Source of the DNA: Isoetes taiwanensis
Lineage: Eukaryota; Streptophyta; Lycopodiopsida; Isoetales; Isoetaceae
DNA length: 64,000 nt
Direction: 5' to 3'
Assembly: GCA_021234155.1 (NCBI GenBank)
Contig: JAJEKV010000004.1
Location: forward strand, 29,975,305 to 30,039,304
This document shows, in pieces, positions 1 through 11,149 of this stretch. The position numbers were made by a program, and so were the translations under genes. Within the stretch, counting starts at the first letter, position 1; each line of letters begins with the position of its first letter. Below the pieces are notes generated by a model, which was given only the letters and a program-made list of their open reading frames with translations, made no database searches and was not told where the DNA came from.

Positions 1-159
1 GGGAACGACAACCGCGAGACCTTATAGAAGAACAAACCCCTCTCGCACCACCCCCTAAAGGAACCTATTTGAAGATAGGGAACCCATGACCCCGCACGAG
101 GAGATAGCCCAGATGAGGACAGACCGGAGCAGATAAAGGCATTACCGTCCCCGCTAAAG

Positions 160-1300
160 GTGAGTGGGTTCGGTGGGCAATGCTCAGCTTGCCGCAAGCA
201 TCAGCTCCTGAGGGAAGGAAGGGACAAGAAGAGGAGCAAGAGAAGGAGATCCCCAACCGAATCTTCCGACTCAAGTTCGACTCGCACCGACTTGAGGAAG
301 AGGAAGAAATCGTGTTCGAAACCAACGATGGAAGGCGCAGGAACACCCCGCAGGCACGACAAAGAGATACCGTGGGCCTCCGACTACCGTAAGAAGGTAG
401 ATTCCGCGACCGGCAATGTATGGAAGGCCCGAAAACCGAACAATTCTCGGGGAGAACAGTCGATTGGAAGCAGAGGCATGGTCGGACGAGATGAGCGAAA
501 AGTAACGAAATGCTTATGGCATGAAGGATAAGGACAAAGGCAGAGTTGCAAATGCCCAACTTGAAAGGAGCCGCCGGATTTGGTGGAAGGGTTATGCAAA
601 GGCACATGGCTTAAGCAGGATGCTTGTAGGTTCGTAAAGTTTGCTAAAGCCTTCGTTTCCATTACGCCCGAGGGAACATAAGTCCAAAGATGATGCAAAG
701 AAGCTTTTACAAAAGTTACAAAGAAGGCAACAAATCAGTTCCCGTAAATATACGAGGAATTCATGAGGCTAAGGTCAGATGTGCCGGGTTGGGAGAGAAG
801 CATGCAGAGAAAGCTATATTGAGGGGTCAATGAGGAGATCCGCAGCTTGTGAGGGCAATAAACCCTAGGACAAGATCGGGTTTAATCCAAGGCTATAAGC
901 TTGCAGGGGGTCGACCTCGCGAATAGCGGGCACAAGCAAAGAAGCATTTCCGTGATAAAGGCAAGGCGACAGAAGCTATAGCCCTGTGGCAGCCACCCAG
1001 TCCAGCTAGAGCCCCACATGGTGGGGAACCAGTGGGAAGCAAAGGAGAAGAAGCGGTGTCCTTCAAGGACAAGCAGAGAGGTCAAACTACTCCAAAGCAA
1101 AGGTAATCCTTTTGCAAGCGATGCCCAAGGAAAAGAGGCAGAGTGCATAGAAAAGCAACAGGCTTCGTGTGCTTCCAAATTGTGCCATAGGACAGCAAAC
1201 CGCCCCTACGCCATGAGTGCAAATCTAGCGAGTTGGGAGATTGGGACGCCTCGTTTGGACGACGACGGCGAAGAGGCCCGACTACATCCAGGGTGAGTGT
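160..1300 (+). pseudogene. gypsy gag region remnant
   Basis: This stretch precedes the protease and shows the basic, Lys/Arg/Glu-rich composition usual for plant gypsy gag. Short open pieces alternate between frames (160-531 and 1,018-1,296, for example) with stops in between. I cannot see an intact CCHC zinc knuckle. The assignment rests mainly on position before the protease, so the exact limits are uncertain. Confidence 0.55.
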
Positions 1301-1774
1301 CACATCTTTGCCGCAATAGATACAGAGCAAGCAGAGAGCCAGTATAAGGTAATTTCCACAGTAGGGAAGGCTAAAGCTAAGTCCTTCATAGTCTTGATAG
1401 ACTCAGGAAGTAGCCATAACTTTGCATCCCCCAGAATGGTTCAAATGTTGAAGTTGAAGCCGCTAAAGTCAAAGCCAAGACCCGTTGTTTTAGCAAGTGG
1501 TGCAGTAAGGTAGACGGCGGGCAAGAGAATTAACTTCGACATCGACTTGCCAGGGATTAATATCCAGATGGGGGCAGAAGTAATGGGCATTGGAAAGTAT
1601 GACTTGATCATAGGAATGGAGTACCTTGGACCAGCAGGGGCCATTATCGACTGTGGAAAGCGGAAGGTGACCTTCCCAATGCCCGACGGCAAGATCATTG
1701 AGATAACAAAAGGAAGTTGTTCCCATCATGCGCAAGTATGTCTTCTAAACGGTATTCAAGTGCATCAAGAGTGA
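1241..1774 (+). pseudogene. gypsy aspartic protease (retropepsin) remnant
   Basis: Residues LIDSGSSHNFAS (about 1,392-1,428) are the retropepsin active-site motif, with the catalytic Asp followed by Ser-Gly. After a stop near 1,511, the second piece (1,547-1,774) carries the downstream hallmark IGMEYLGPAGAIIDCGKRKV, equivalent to the ILGMDWL...I.CxxK motif of plant gypsy proteases. The active Asp is intact but the frame is broken, so no working enzyme is expected. Confidence 0.85.
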
Positions 1775-2089
1775 GCAAGTGGCATACATGTTCAAGCTTG
1801 AGATTAGTGAGCCGGAATCGGAAGGAAGCAAGGAAGACAAGGTGCTCAAAGAAGTTGTCGGGCAAGTAGCTAAGCTTCGATCACGGAGTTCCATGATCTC
1901 TTTCCGTGATGAGATCAAGCAGCCCCCTCCTTATAGGGAGTCGAAAAGCAGATAGCACTCAACCAGAACAAAGCCAACAAGCAAGGCTCCATATAGAATG
2001 ACAACGCAGGAGTTGTCTGAGTCAAGAAGCAGCTAGGGAGCCGCCGACCTAGGTTTCATTAGACCTAGTGTCTCGCCGCTTGGGAGCAC

Positions 2090-3190
2090 CCATTCTTTTG
2101 TCAAGAAGAAGGATGGATCTTTGAGGATGTGCATAGACTATAGACAGTTGAATAAGCACACCATCAAGAACAAGTATGCGCTTCCAAGATCGACGACTTG
2201 ATGGATCAGCTCCAAGGTGCAAAGATCTTCTCCAAAATCGACTTAAGGTCGGTATCATCGATCGTGATAAAGGAAGAAGATATCCATAAGACCGCCTTCG
2301 TAACGCCGTATGGGCATTATGAGTTCACAAGAAATGCCTTTTCGGCTTATCAAATGCCCCCAACGCTCATGAGGCTCATGAACGACATCTTCGTGGAGTT
2401 CCCCGACACCTTTGTGATTGTTTTCTTTGACGACATTTTGGTGTATAGCAGATCCCTTGAAGAGCACGCATAACACTTGAGAAGAGTGCTAGAAAAGTTG
2501 AAGAGGCACCAGCCATGCCAAGTTGTCGGCGCCACTTCGCAATGTAAAAGGTGGAGTATCTAGGTCATGTGATCTCGCCAGGGCATCTCAACAGACCCGC
2601 CCAAGATTGAAGCCGCCATTCGGGCCTACCAAGAATGTGCATGAAGTCGGTTTCCCCTAGCAGTGGTACTACAGAAGTTCGTGAAGAACTTTGCTAAGAT
2701 AGCAGCCCCAATAATGCATCTGACGAGGGCGTAGAAGGTGAAAGATTGGGTAGAGCATTGGCACAAGAAAGCCCAAAAGGGGTTTGAATTTTGAAGGAAG
2801 CTTTAACAACAGCCCCAAATTTTAACCCCCCGGCCGACCCGAGAAAGATAAGCTCGTAGCAACAGATGCGAAAGTAAGATAGCTACAAAAGGTGCTTATG
2901 CAAGAAGAGCGGTGGTAGCGTATGATTCCGTGAAGATGAACGACGCCGACGCCGCTTACCCAACGCACGATCGAGTTGCTTGCGGTTGTCGTGGCATTAA
3001 GAATATGGAGGCATTATCTCTTGGGAAGGAAGTTCCAATTGATACCGACCATCGAGCCTCCAATATGTATTCACGCAACCACACCTTAACTGAGGCAAAT
3101 GGAGATGGATGGAGTTCCTCAAGAATATGACTTTGATATAGTCTACAAGCCGGGAAGCTCAATGTGGTAGCAGATGCGCTTTCAAGGCAT
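2090..3190 (+). pseudogene. gypsy reverse transcriptase and RNase H remnant
   Basis: At 2,090-2,190 the translation gives [19 protein letters not shown], an RT fingers motif. The open piece 2,198-2,473 continues through the palm and contains the catalytic FFDDILVYS with both Asp residues. RNase H follows at about 2,700-3,190, with degraded equivalents of the YPTHD...LLAV, TDHRA and DFDIVYKPG...VVADALSR motifs. Several frameshifts and a stop right after the palm inactivate it. Confidence 0.9.
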
Positions 3191-4720
3191 CCCCGACAAC
3201 TAGAGTGCATTGCAACGCAATTCGACGCTCTCCAAATGACTTTGGTAAGAGGATTGAAGAGTCCTTGCCAACGGATGTGGATTTCGTGGAAGTATGGGCA
3301 AGCCTTTCGGGCGAGGCTAGAAACGATAAAGAGCGGGAGGCCTTCAAGCATTATAAGAAGGAAGGCAACCCGTTATACCATAAGAACAAGTTGTCGCACT
3401 GCAATCATCGGTGTAAGGAAGTTGATCCTCCATGACACGCACAACAGCCCAATAGCCGGCCATGCGGGGATTCATGAAAACATATTTCAAAGTCGCAGCA
3501 GCCTATTATTGGCCAGAATGAAGAAGCAAATAGCTCGCTACATCAAGGAATGTCACTATGCCGCCAGACGGCGAGCAGCTTCAATTCCGTGGGCATTAGA
3601 GCCATTAGCGGTGCCAAACGCTAAGTGGGAGGTAATCAGCATGGATTTTATCACAGGACTCCCAAGAACAAATGAGAGGCAAGGATGCCTTGATGGTAGT
3701 GGTCGACAAGTTGTCGAAGATGGCACATTTTGTGCCTTGCGTAACCACGATACCATGGATACAAAGAAAGCTCTTCACCAAAGAGATCTTCGTGCTTCAT
3801 GGCATGCCAAGGGAGATCATCTCCGATAGGGATCCGGGTTCATAAGCCTTTTGGCAAGACCTCTTTGCGCACAATCCGCACGGCTATCCATGAGCACGCA
3901 TATACATCCTCGCATTTTGGATGGCCGACGGAGCGGACCAACAGGATTTTAGAGGACATGCTACTTAAACTATGTCCGAATAAGCAAAGTATGTGGAAGA
4001 ATTTATTCACTTGGTGGAGTTTGCATACAATAGCACCAAGCAGAATCATCCCAAATGTCACCGCTTATGATCAATTACGGCTATCGCTTTAACTCCGCAT
4101 TAACTTGGCACAACCCCGTCAAAAGTGGAAGTTTCAAGCAGCAGATGTTGGCCGATATGCAAAGCAGCCTTGTGGAAGAAGTTCGAGGTTATCCGCTAGC
4201 AGCAAGAAGTCGCCGAAGAGCATCGCCGACAAGCATCGAACAAGAAGAGAGTTCAAAGTTGGAGATGATGTTTGGCTCAAGATCAAGGTGAAGCAGCGGC
4301 TCAGATCGGGAATTGCAAGAAGCTTGCTCCAAGGTGGGCTGGACCTTTCGTAATAGTCAAGAGAGTAGGTAATCAATCCTACAAGCTAGAATTGCCAAAG
4401 ACACCTAAAGATTCATAAGGTCTTCCACGTGAGTTTGTTGAAGAAGCATACTCCAAATCCGCACGAAGTCTTGATTCGCCAACGCTTGTTGGAAATGACG
4501 GAGGAGCAAATGGAGATAGTTCCGCAATGATTCTTGATAAAGCTTTCAAGAAAACGAGGAGATCGAATTCCTCCAAAGATTTGGTCAAGTGGAAACACTT
4601 ACCGCTGGAAGATGCGACGGGGTACTTAAGAAGGATTTAGTAAAGCAAAGATCCACAGCTTTATGGAGCAATGGGACGGCAAGGTCATCTCCTCAAGAAA
4701 TTGGCTCGCATGTCGATTTG
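3190..4720 (+). pseudogene. gypsy integrase with chromodomain-like C-terminus, remnant
   Basis: The piece 3,164-3,829 holds a degraded zinc-binding region (ILHDTHNSPIAGHAGIHE) and the start of the catalytic core (SMDFITGLPRT). About 3,820-3,840 encodes the second catalytic motif ISDRDPG, and 3,900-3,965 the third, seen as a degraded form of the PxTDGQTERxNRxLE block. At 4,240-4,400 the GPY/F-like segment reads FKVGDDVWLKIK followed by a WAGPF-like run. At 4,580-4,620 the motif LVKWKHLPLEDAT matches the core of a chromodomain, which places the element with chromoviruses. It is broken by multiple frameshifts. Confidence 0.87.
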
Positions 4721-5590
4721 TGTAGATTAACTCGTGTAGTTAAGATTAATCCACGATGCCACCTATGCTTAGTATGGGGGGCGATGCGCTGTTGCCGATG
4801 ATGGGACCACTACGGTGATCTCTAGGGCGGGGTGTAATGTCAATGTAGGCATGACCGCCAAGCTCCGCTTTGGACGAGTGGAAGGTAGATTAGAAAGTCT
4901 ACTGCTCCACCCGCGGTAGACGACCTCGAGAGAAAGGAGGTCATGAAGGAATGCATTGATAGGGAAAGCACCTTTAGCCCCATATATGCTTTGATAGGAG
5001 GAATCTATCCTTCACGCCCCCACGCGAGAAGGATATCCTCCACGCTGGGCAACTAGAGGTGTAGGCATGAGCCGCATATAGGCATATAGGCTTTGCTCCG
5101 CCCATAATGGAAGATTCACCCTCTTCCTACGCCGAGATTAGCCATGCATCCATGTAGATAGGTGGGGTGGTCACCATATAACCAAAAATTTTATTAATAA
5201 TTAAATGGTACTAACGTAGTGTCGTCGACTGCCAGCCAATAGAGCGCCACGGGGGCAAGGAGGTCGAAGCTTATTTAAGACTTGCAACACAAATTTTGTT
5301 GGAATGTGTTGCAAGGAATGAAGAATACCTCGGACGTAATTTTAAAATTTTGACAAACTTAATCGTAATGTTAAGTGAATTTTGAAGTAATCTGTTTAGT
5401 AATGTTGTGAATTGATAAGTTATTTCATAATATAATATAATGATGTGATAATGTCATAAAAATATTACCTTGAGGTAATTTTAATAAATGTGTAGGAATT
5501 AGAGTAGTGATCGTATGTATCAGGTTGATTGCAGGTTACGATGATCCCAAGGTGGGGAGACCCAACGATCTTGCCGGACAAAGATCATTT
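4720..5590. other. gypsy 3' non-coding region between pol and the polypurine tract
   Basis: About 870 bp without a credible ORF. Two similar short stretches both begin TGTAGGCATGA (near 4,843 and 5,058), suggesting a small internal duplication. A short purine-rich motif (AAGGTGGGGAGA) occurs at about 5,550 and again at 5,592, so the polypurine tract appears duplicated. Confidence 0.5.
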
Positions 5591-5604
5591 CAAGGTGGGG
5601 AGAA
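5591..5604 (+). promoter_or_regulatory. polypurine tract of the gypsy element
   Basis: CAAGGTGGGGAGAA lies immediately before the LTR start TGTGACGT. This is the expected place and composition for the plus-strand priming site used in reverse transcription of plant gypsy elements. Confidence 0.82.
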
Positions 5605-5744
5605 TGTGACGTTCCAAAGACAAAGATCGCCCGGGGATACCGTGATTGCCACATCCGCATTACGCCCACTCCAGTGACGCGGTACGCTAGCGTGTAGCCA
5701 GGTGGGTAGCCCTAGGGGGCAACTTGCCAGAAATATGTGCAACT

Positions 5745-5887
5745 ATTAATGTGCACATTTTCCAATGTACACATTAATGTGGGCACACATTTCCAAGTGG
5801 ACACTTCATGCCAAGTGGGCCACACCCATAGGTGCAATTAATGTGCACATTTTCCAATGTACACATTAATGTGGGCACACATTTCCA
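5745..5887 (+). repeat. two 51-bp direct repeats inside the gypsy LTR
   Basis: Copies at 5,745-5,795 and 5,837-5,887 are essentially identical, with starts 92 bp apart. Each unit is itself close to palindromic at its start (ATTAATGTGCACATT ... AATGTACACATTAAT). It lies about 100-250 bp upstream of the TATA-like box, so it could be a U3 enhancer-type repeat. That role is inference. Confidence 0.85.
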
Positions 5888-5990
5888 TGTGTGCACATTT
5901 GGCCACCTAGCCCTTAAAGGCAAGTGGGCCCATTTCCAATTATCCCACATGCCAAAAGGGGATAATTGGAAACCCTAGCCAACCCCCTTG

Positions 5991-6000
5991 TCTATATAGG
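5991..6000 (+). promoter_or_regulatory. TATA-like box of the gypsy LTR
   Basis: TCTATATAGG, followed at about 20-35 bp by AAACCCTAACTAGCCC and T-rich sequence. This matches the usual U3/R arrangement in plant LTRs. No transcription start can be proven from sequence. Confidence 0.55.
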
Positions 6001-7224
6001 GTAGGAAACCCTAACTAGCCCATTTTTTCGATTTTAGGGCTTTAGAACTCGCTTTGGTCAGCCTCAACAAATTAAAACCGCATCCTGCATCGCGGGAGAA
6101 TTGCATCCTTAGTTCCTCTAGATTCGAAAGCGTTTCAAAGGGATGGTCGAGCTCGTGTCGAGGAGCCCCTCAAGGATCGGTATTTGGCCAATTAGATAGC
6201 CTAAACCCTATTTCACCATTGAATCAAGAGGGTTTAGCCTATTAGATTGCCCATAGCAGCCCTTTAGATCTCTAGATAGCAGATTCTAACTAAAGAATCT
6301 AACTCTATGTTGTAGATTAGATCTTATTCTTTAGTTCTTCTGTGATGTATATGGATGATGTATCTCTATGAACTCCTTTGTATTGGGAAGGGGGTAGAGA
6401 CCTAAAGCTTTGTAGTTGATGCTCCTAGAGTAGCCTCTCTAGCACACCTGTAGATTCGGCTCAGGCACAAGAGCCACACCGGGATGTGGGTGAAGGGGCC
6501 GACCGGCCGAGAAGGAGATTCATGTCCCGACTCATGAACGGTTCCTCCGGTGTGTAAGGCCTACCGGGAACCATTGTGGCTAGGTCCAATGGCTTGCCAC
6601 CTGCGTCTGGCAAGGCATGGGCTCGACACCCGTGGGGTGGTGTTCACCTTCAAGTGGGTTCGGTCGAACACGGGCAAAGGCCCTCTAGCCACCTTGAGTC
6701 AAGATGTAGATCTCTCGAGGGAGTGACCCCTACCGCCCCCATCGGGCCGGGAAGATGAGCCCGGGAGTAGCCCTCTTGGCTATGCATCCCATGCGGGCTA
6801 CCAGTCCCGACACTCTTCTTCGACCACTCGCAAAGTGTGCAATGGAGGGGCGGATGGAGTGGACAACCCTAAGCCATGTTCATATGCCAGCCCAATCCAT
6901 TGCCATGAATTCTGTCTGCAATGAACTCTGGAGGCCCAAGCCGTCAGTCATCCCTTTGAGTCTGAACCTTGGGTAGGATTCCCTATGTGATGTGCTGATC
7001 TTTGTCTATGCAGATATGTGGAGGACCATCCTTCGTGATGGTCAAATGATGTTGATGTATGTGCTACTGACATGTATGTTTACGCTTCCGCAGCTAGGTA
7101 GGCCCTGAGGGAGACGGGGTGCAATGACCCTTCCACTCTTCCCACTGGAACCCGTCACGGTTGCAGTGTCATGTGGAGGGCCCTGTATTAGCATGGAGCT
7201 GGTATGGGGGATGAACTCCTGTTT

Positions 7225-7248
7225 GTATACGGTGAGTGCACCGTATAC
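7225..7248. repeat. perfect 10-bp inverted repeat near the LTR 3' end
   Basis: GTATACGGTG, a 4-nt spacer AGTG, then CACCGTATAC. The hairpin lies 17 bp before the LTR terminus, in the presumed U5 region. Confidence 0.9.
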
Positions 7249-7265
7249 GAGTAGGGGACGTCACA

Positions 7266-7910
7266 AAAAAGAGGCAGAGGACATAGAAAACGTCTCTCAT
7301 TGTGAGTTAATAGGCTGCCCGCTTTATTTGTCAAACAACACTAGGCCTGTTATAATCTATGTTGTTAATATGCTAAGTAGATTTTGTCATAGTCCATCTA
7401 AAAGGCATTGAAAAGGCTCAAAGTGTGCCTTCAAGTATCTCAAGGGAACATAATCTTATGGTATAACTTTTACATCCGATGACTTAAAGTTGATTGAATT
7501 TAGTGATGCAGATTGGGGAGGAGACCTAAGCACAAGAAAATCCAACTCAGGATATTTTATATATCTTGGAGGAGGATCTATTGCCTGGAGAAGCAAGAAT
7601 TAGAAAGCAATTGCCATGTCTTCAGCAGAGGTTGAATATGCAGCAAGCTCTCTAACAACTAAAGAGTTGCTCCGGTTAAAAAGGTTGCTTAAAGAACTTA
7701 ATTACAGATAAAATGAACCAACCAACATAATGACAGATAGTATGAGTTGTATAGCAATTGTTGAAAACCTTGTACAACATGAGAGAACTAAGCATATAGA
7801 ATGAAATATTCACTTCATCAGGGACTTAGCTCAGAAAGGATATATGCATATGAAATACATTAATACAAATATGCAAATAACAGATGTATTAAGCCCTGGT
7901 TCAGAAAAGC
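7266..7910 (+). pseudogene. Ty1/copia RT end and RNase H remnant, split by the gypsy insertion
   Basis: Translation gives recognisable copia motifs: ELIGCPLYLSNNTRP (end of RT), the RNase H start FSDADWGGDLSTRKSNSGY, then AMSSAEVEYAA and NIMTDSMSCI, ending with a degraded HIxxxxHFIRD-like segment. It breaks at several points (stops near 7,411 and 7,604). The coding homology begins abruptly next to the gypsy LTR end at 7,265, so the gypsy element landed in this older copia copy. The rest of the copia element must lie left of the window. Confidence 0.9.
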
Positions 7911-9198
7911 TCAATGAATGCAGTGACAAGCTTGGAGTTTTAGGAAATTTAGTTCAACACTTAATTTGGAGGTTTGTAATGGAAAGGTTTAAATTGTTTA
8001 TAGTGTGAACCATTGGTTAGATAAAGGGGCAGATTTTAAAAAAGTGGAAATATGGTTTTCGAACCAACAATGATTTTGAAATTAAAAAGCTTTTCGCCGA
8101 ACAAACTATTCAGGCAATTTGGTCGATCCAGTGAAAGTCATATATAATAGAGGTAGCTGGTCGAAGATATATAGTGCCAGATTGCAAATTGAAGATCTTG
8201 TTATAGCCTAATTCTTCGAATTAGAGCTTATGCTTTGGGTCAACACAACTATACTGAAATGGTCAATTCCATAGCTACAGTGATTTAACTATTGACCATT
8301 GTAATTTTGCAACTTGTTTGCCATATTAATATTATCCATTTGAAGGGCTTTACTAGTCATTTGCAATTTGATTTGTGACTAGCTGAAAATTTTGTATTTG
8401 ATCCTAAAATCATCAAACCTTTCTAGCAGTTAACCCTACATCGGTCAATCCTTCAATAGCCTTTCATACAACAGCCAAACTAACTATAGATGGTGCATCC
8501 GAACAATGTTTCAAATTCTATAAACTTTAGTCTTTAATGTCATTTTGTAATCAAGGTAATACATTAGCATGTTTCTCCAAAGTATAAACTTACTTCATGC
8601 CCTGCATGCAGACTAAATTTGCACAATAATTTGCATGCACGCCAAATGTTGTTTTGTTCGAGTTATGGGCCAATTTACGCGTTACAATTCATTTCATGCA
8701 TTTCTTTTATTTCTATCAATCATTTGTACGGAGCAAATAAACAAAGTAGACTTTTCTTTCTATGATATTTTATTAACCACGTACGTCCTACGCCATGGTA
8801 CATATAAGTTCAACATGTTTTACCTTTAAAGACTAGTATAAGTAAAAAAATGACCACCTTTTTTATCTGATAGGTATCCTGTAGTATGGTTTCTTTTTCC
8901 ATATTATGAAACTCATATTTTTAGTTACCAAGGTATTATACATGTCTGCAATCTCTAAATATTTCACTTATTTGTATGATTCACAATCTAAGCAGCACAC
9001 AAGCTATGGCAGAAAGCCAGCTAGAGACAGAATCAAGATTTCAAAATCCTCACTTTGTGTATTAACTTATGCAAAGAAGACATTGAGATAAGAAATGCAT
9101 GCTTCAAGATTCTAAAGAATGACCGAACTGCGCCATCGGATCATCATTTTGAGGAGAGACGAGTTCCTTTTCGACGTCATTACGATGCTCTTTCTAAG
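7911..9198. other. intergenic, no gene recognised
   Basis: AT-rich sequence, probably including the untranslated 3' end of the copia remnant just after 7,910. The small open frames here (8,635-8,829 and 8,906-9,091) have no recognisable motif and look like chance. Confidence 0.5.
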
Positions 9199-9245
9199 CT
9201 TCCTTCCTTCCTTCCTTCCTTCCTTCCTTCCTTCCTTCCTTCCTT
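9199..9245 (+). repeat. (CTTC)n microsatellite
   Basis: About 11 tandem copies of the tetranucleotide CTTC. The preceding 80 bp (GCCATCGGATCATCATT...GACGAG) resembles a stretch at 25,633-25,665. Confidence 0.95.
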
Positions 9246-9249
9246 AGGT

Positions 9250-10190
9250 CCGCTCTTACCTCCACCCTCTCTAAGTACAAATCTCCTTCTCTCTGGTACA
9301 CCCTGTGGTTATTTTTCACTCAGGTTGTTAGTAGTACTTATGTAACAATTGGTAGTAGTTATTCATGTGGTTTGTGAGCTACAATACATTTACACGTGTT
9401 CACCTTATGAATGTATGTTTCTATATGCTAAAAATAAATTAGTGAAGATCTCATCTACCACATTAGAATATTTCTAAGAATATTCTTCTAGAAAACCCTC
9501 TAAGCCGACTTCAAAAAAATCCCTGAAATAAAATCCCCTTGGCACTATCATTTTATTAGGCATACACTCTTATTGTTGGATTCAGTTTCCTGTTTCTTGG
9601 CAAACTCCTTTGGTATAAATGTCCTTATTTCTGAATTTGGTTCCTTTGATGATTTCTCCTCAATTCATCTATGCTGCACTTGTATGATATTTTATGCTTT
9701 CTGCTTTGACAAGCTTATTGTGCATGCAGTTAAGTTAAGAATGGTCCGCTTCGAGGCTTATAAATTGCTCTCTTGTGTTGGTGAAAAAATCATCCATGCA
9801 TGTTGACTTTTATATTTCCATTGTGCCTTGGTTTTTCTCGGGTGCAAGTGGCGATAATTGAGAACGGTTTTTCTTTAAGCTGACACTGTTGCTACTACAC
9901 CTGCTATTGTCACTTTTGCTCTTGTTGATACTACTATTGCTCCTGCTTTCCTAGTTGCCCTTATTGACGTCCTCAAGGACCGCTATAGTTTTCATTGCTC
10001 CTCCTGCTCCTACACCACATCATAATACGCCCCCCCTTACTGTCGCTTCCAACCAAAGGGGACCTGCATCTGCCACCCCCAAATAGAAGTTGTGCTTGTG
10101 TATGGTCTCCTAGAACTGTAGGGACTTTCCTTGGGAGAAGGGAGATGGTCTCAACTACATTGCTGCAGATACGAATTTTATCTTCCTTAT
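9250..10190. other. intergenic, no gene recognised
   Basis: T-rich non-coding sequence. I see no conserved protein motif, RNA gene or terminal repeat. Confidence 0.4.
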
Positions 10191-10199
10191 GAAGGGAAC

Positions 10200-11145
10200 A
10201 TGCTGAGCACAGGCTAACGGATCTGTGGGGCTATCAGCACTACTCATTGTTCAATGAGTGCACATGCAAATGGGGACATGGGGATATCGCCTGTTACCGA
10301 TCACCCTGGCAATGGCAATTTCTTTGCAGAATATAGATAAACACAATAGTTACATGTCGATACGAGTGCAGCATATCAAGGGTGACGCCCTCCACTTGTA
10401 GATTCCAACTTCTATTGCTACAACACATATGTAGATAGGCTGGGCCTTTATGCCGATCTATATGATGACATGCAGCAAAACAGACCAGTTGGGCCAGGTT
10501 ATGTTATTTGGAAATTCAATGCACGCATGGGAATAGAACAACTCAAGAAATTTGACCCCTTGGTAGAGGACGTGCTATAGCTCTGCCCTGCAGAGCACGT
10601 GGATACGTATATTAAATAACATAGCCCACTAGGTCACACGCCACGACAGGCAGTTGCTTCATATGTGTAGCATCTTCGACTTAATCATCTGCAATGCTCT
10701 AGAGCAATGGCCACTATCCGCCCGCTACACATGCGGTTAGGAAAGCCAGGGAGATGGCTCCAGGATGGTGGATTATGTGCTGGTAGCTGAGTAGATCTTA
10801 ACTAAAAAGTAGGCATTTCGACTTGGTTCTGGTTGGCTTTTGTGGTACATTTTGAAATGATGCAGACTTCACAATTTTCAAGGCATTCGTTCTCCTGGTC
10901 ATAATCTTGTGTCTCGTGCCTAAACTAAAATAGTGATGACTTATAAGTGCTTTCCTATTGTGCATGTGAAGGATCGTATTCGGATCCAGTATCTCCAGAT
11001 TACTTCACATCCTTAGGCTTCTCTTGTGGGACAAATGCATTGTGCTTGAGTCTCTAGTTCCGATGGCATATGCCTGTGCTTGTGTTACAAGACGAAGTGT
11101 TGTTTTTGTGTACGTTACTTTTGATTAATAAACATTTCATGCTTC
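10200..11145 (+). mobile_element. LINE endonuclease fragment and non-coding tail
   Basis: Broken frames encode YADLYDDM...VIWKFNARMG (a form of the GDFNAR motif of APE-type LINE endonucleases) near 10,440-10,540. At 10,680-10,790 follow LIICNAL, TCG and MVDYVLVAE. The same motif series occurs on the - strand of the large LINE at 60-64 kb (LIICNGL, VVDYVLV), so both belong to related LINEs. The stretch 10,800-11,145 ends in TTGATTAATAAACATTTC, which resembles a LINE 3' terminus. Heavily decayed. Confidence 0.7.
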
Positions 11146-11149
11146 AAAA

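Larger units (their letters stand above)
1..7265 (+). mobile_element. Ty3/gypsy LTR retrotransposon, degenerate, 5' end outside the window
   Basis: The domains run in gypsy order on the + strand: gag remnant, aspartic protease, reverse transcriptase, RNase H, integrase with a chromodomain-like tail, a non-coding stretch, a polypurine tract and an LTR. Integrase after RNase H is diagnostic of Ty3/gypsy rather than Ty1/copia. Every domain is cut by stops and frameshifts, so this is an inactive copy. The 5' LTR and primer binding site must lie before position 1. The element sits in an older copia sequence that resumes at 7,266. I could not check the target duplication because the left edge is missing. 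Confidence 0.93.
5605..7265 (+). repeat. 3' LTR of the gypsy element (1,661 bp)
   Basis: It starts TGTGACGT directly after the polypurine tract and ends ACGTCACA, an exact 8-bp terminal inverted repeat with the canonical TG...CA ends. Beyond 7,265 the sequence switches to copia RNase H coding sequence, which confirms the outer edge. It contains a TATA-like box, two 51-bp direct repeats and a perfect hairpin near its 3' end. The matching 5' LTR is not in the window. Confidence 0.88.
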
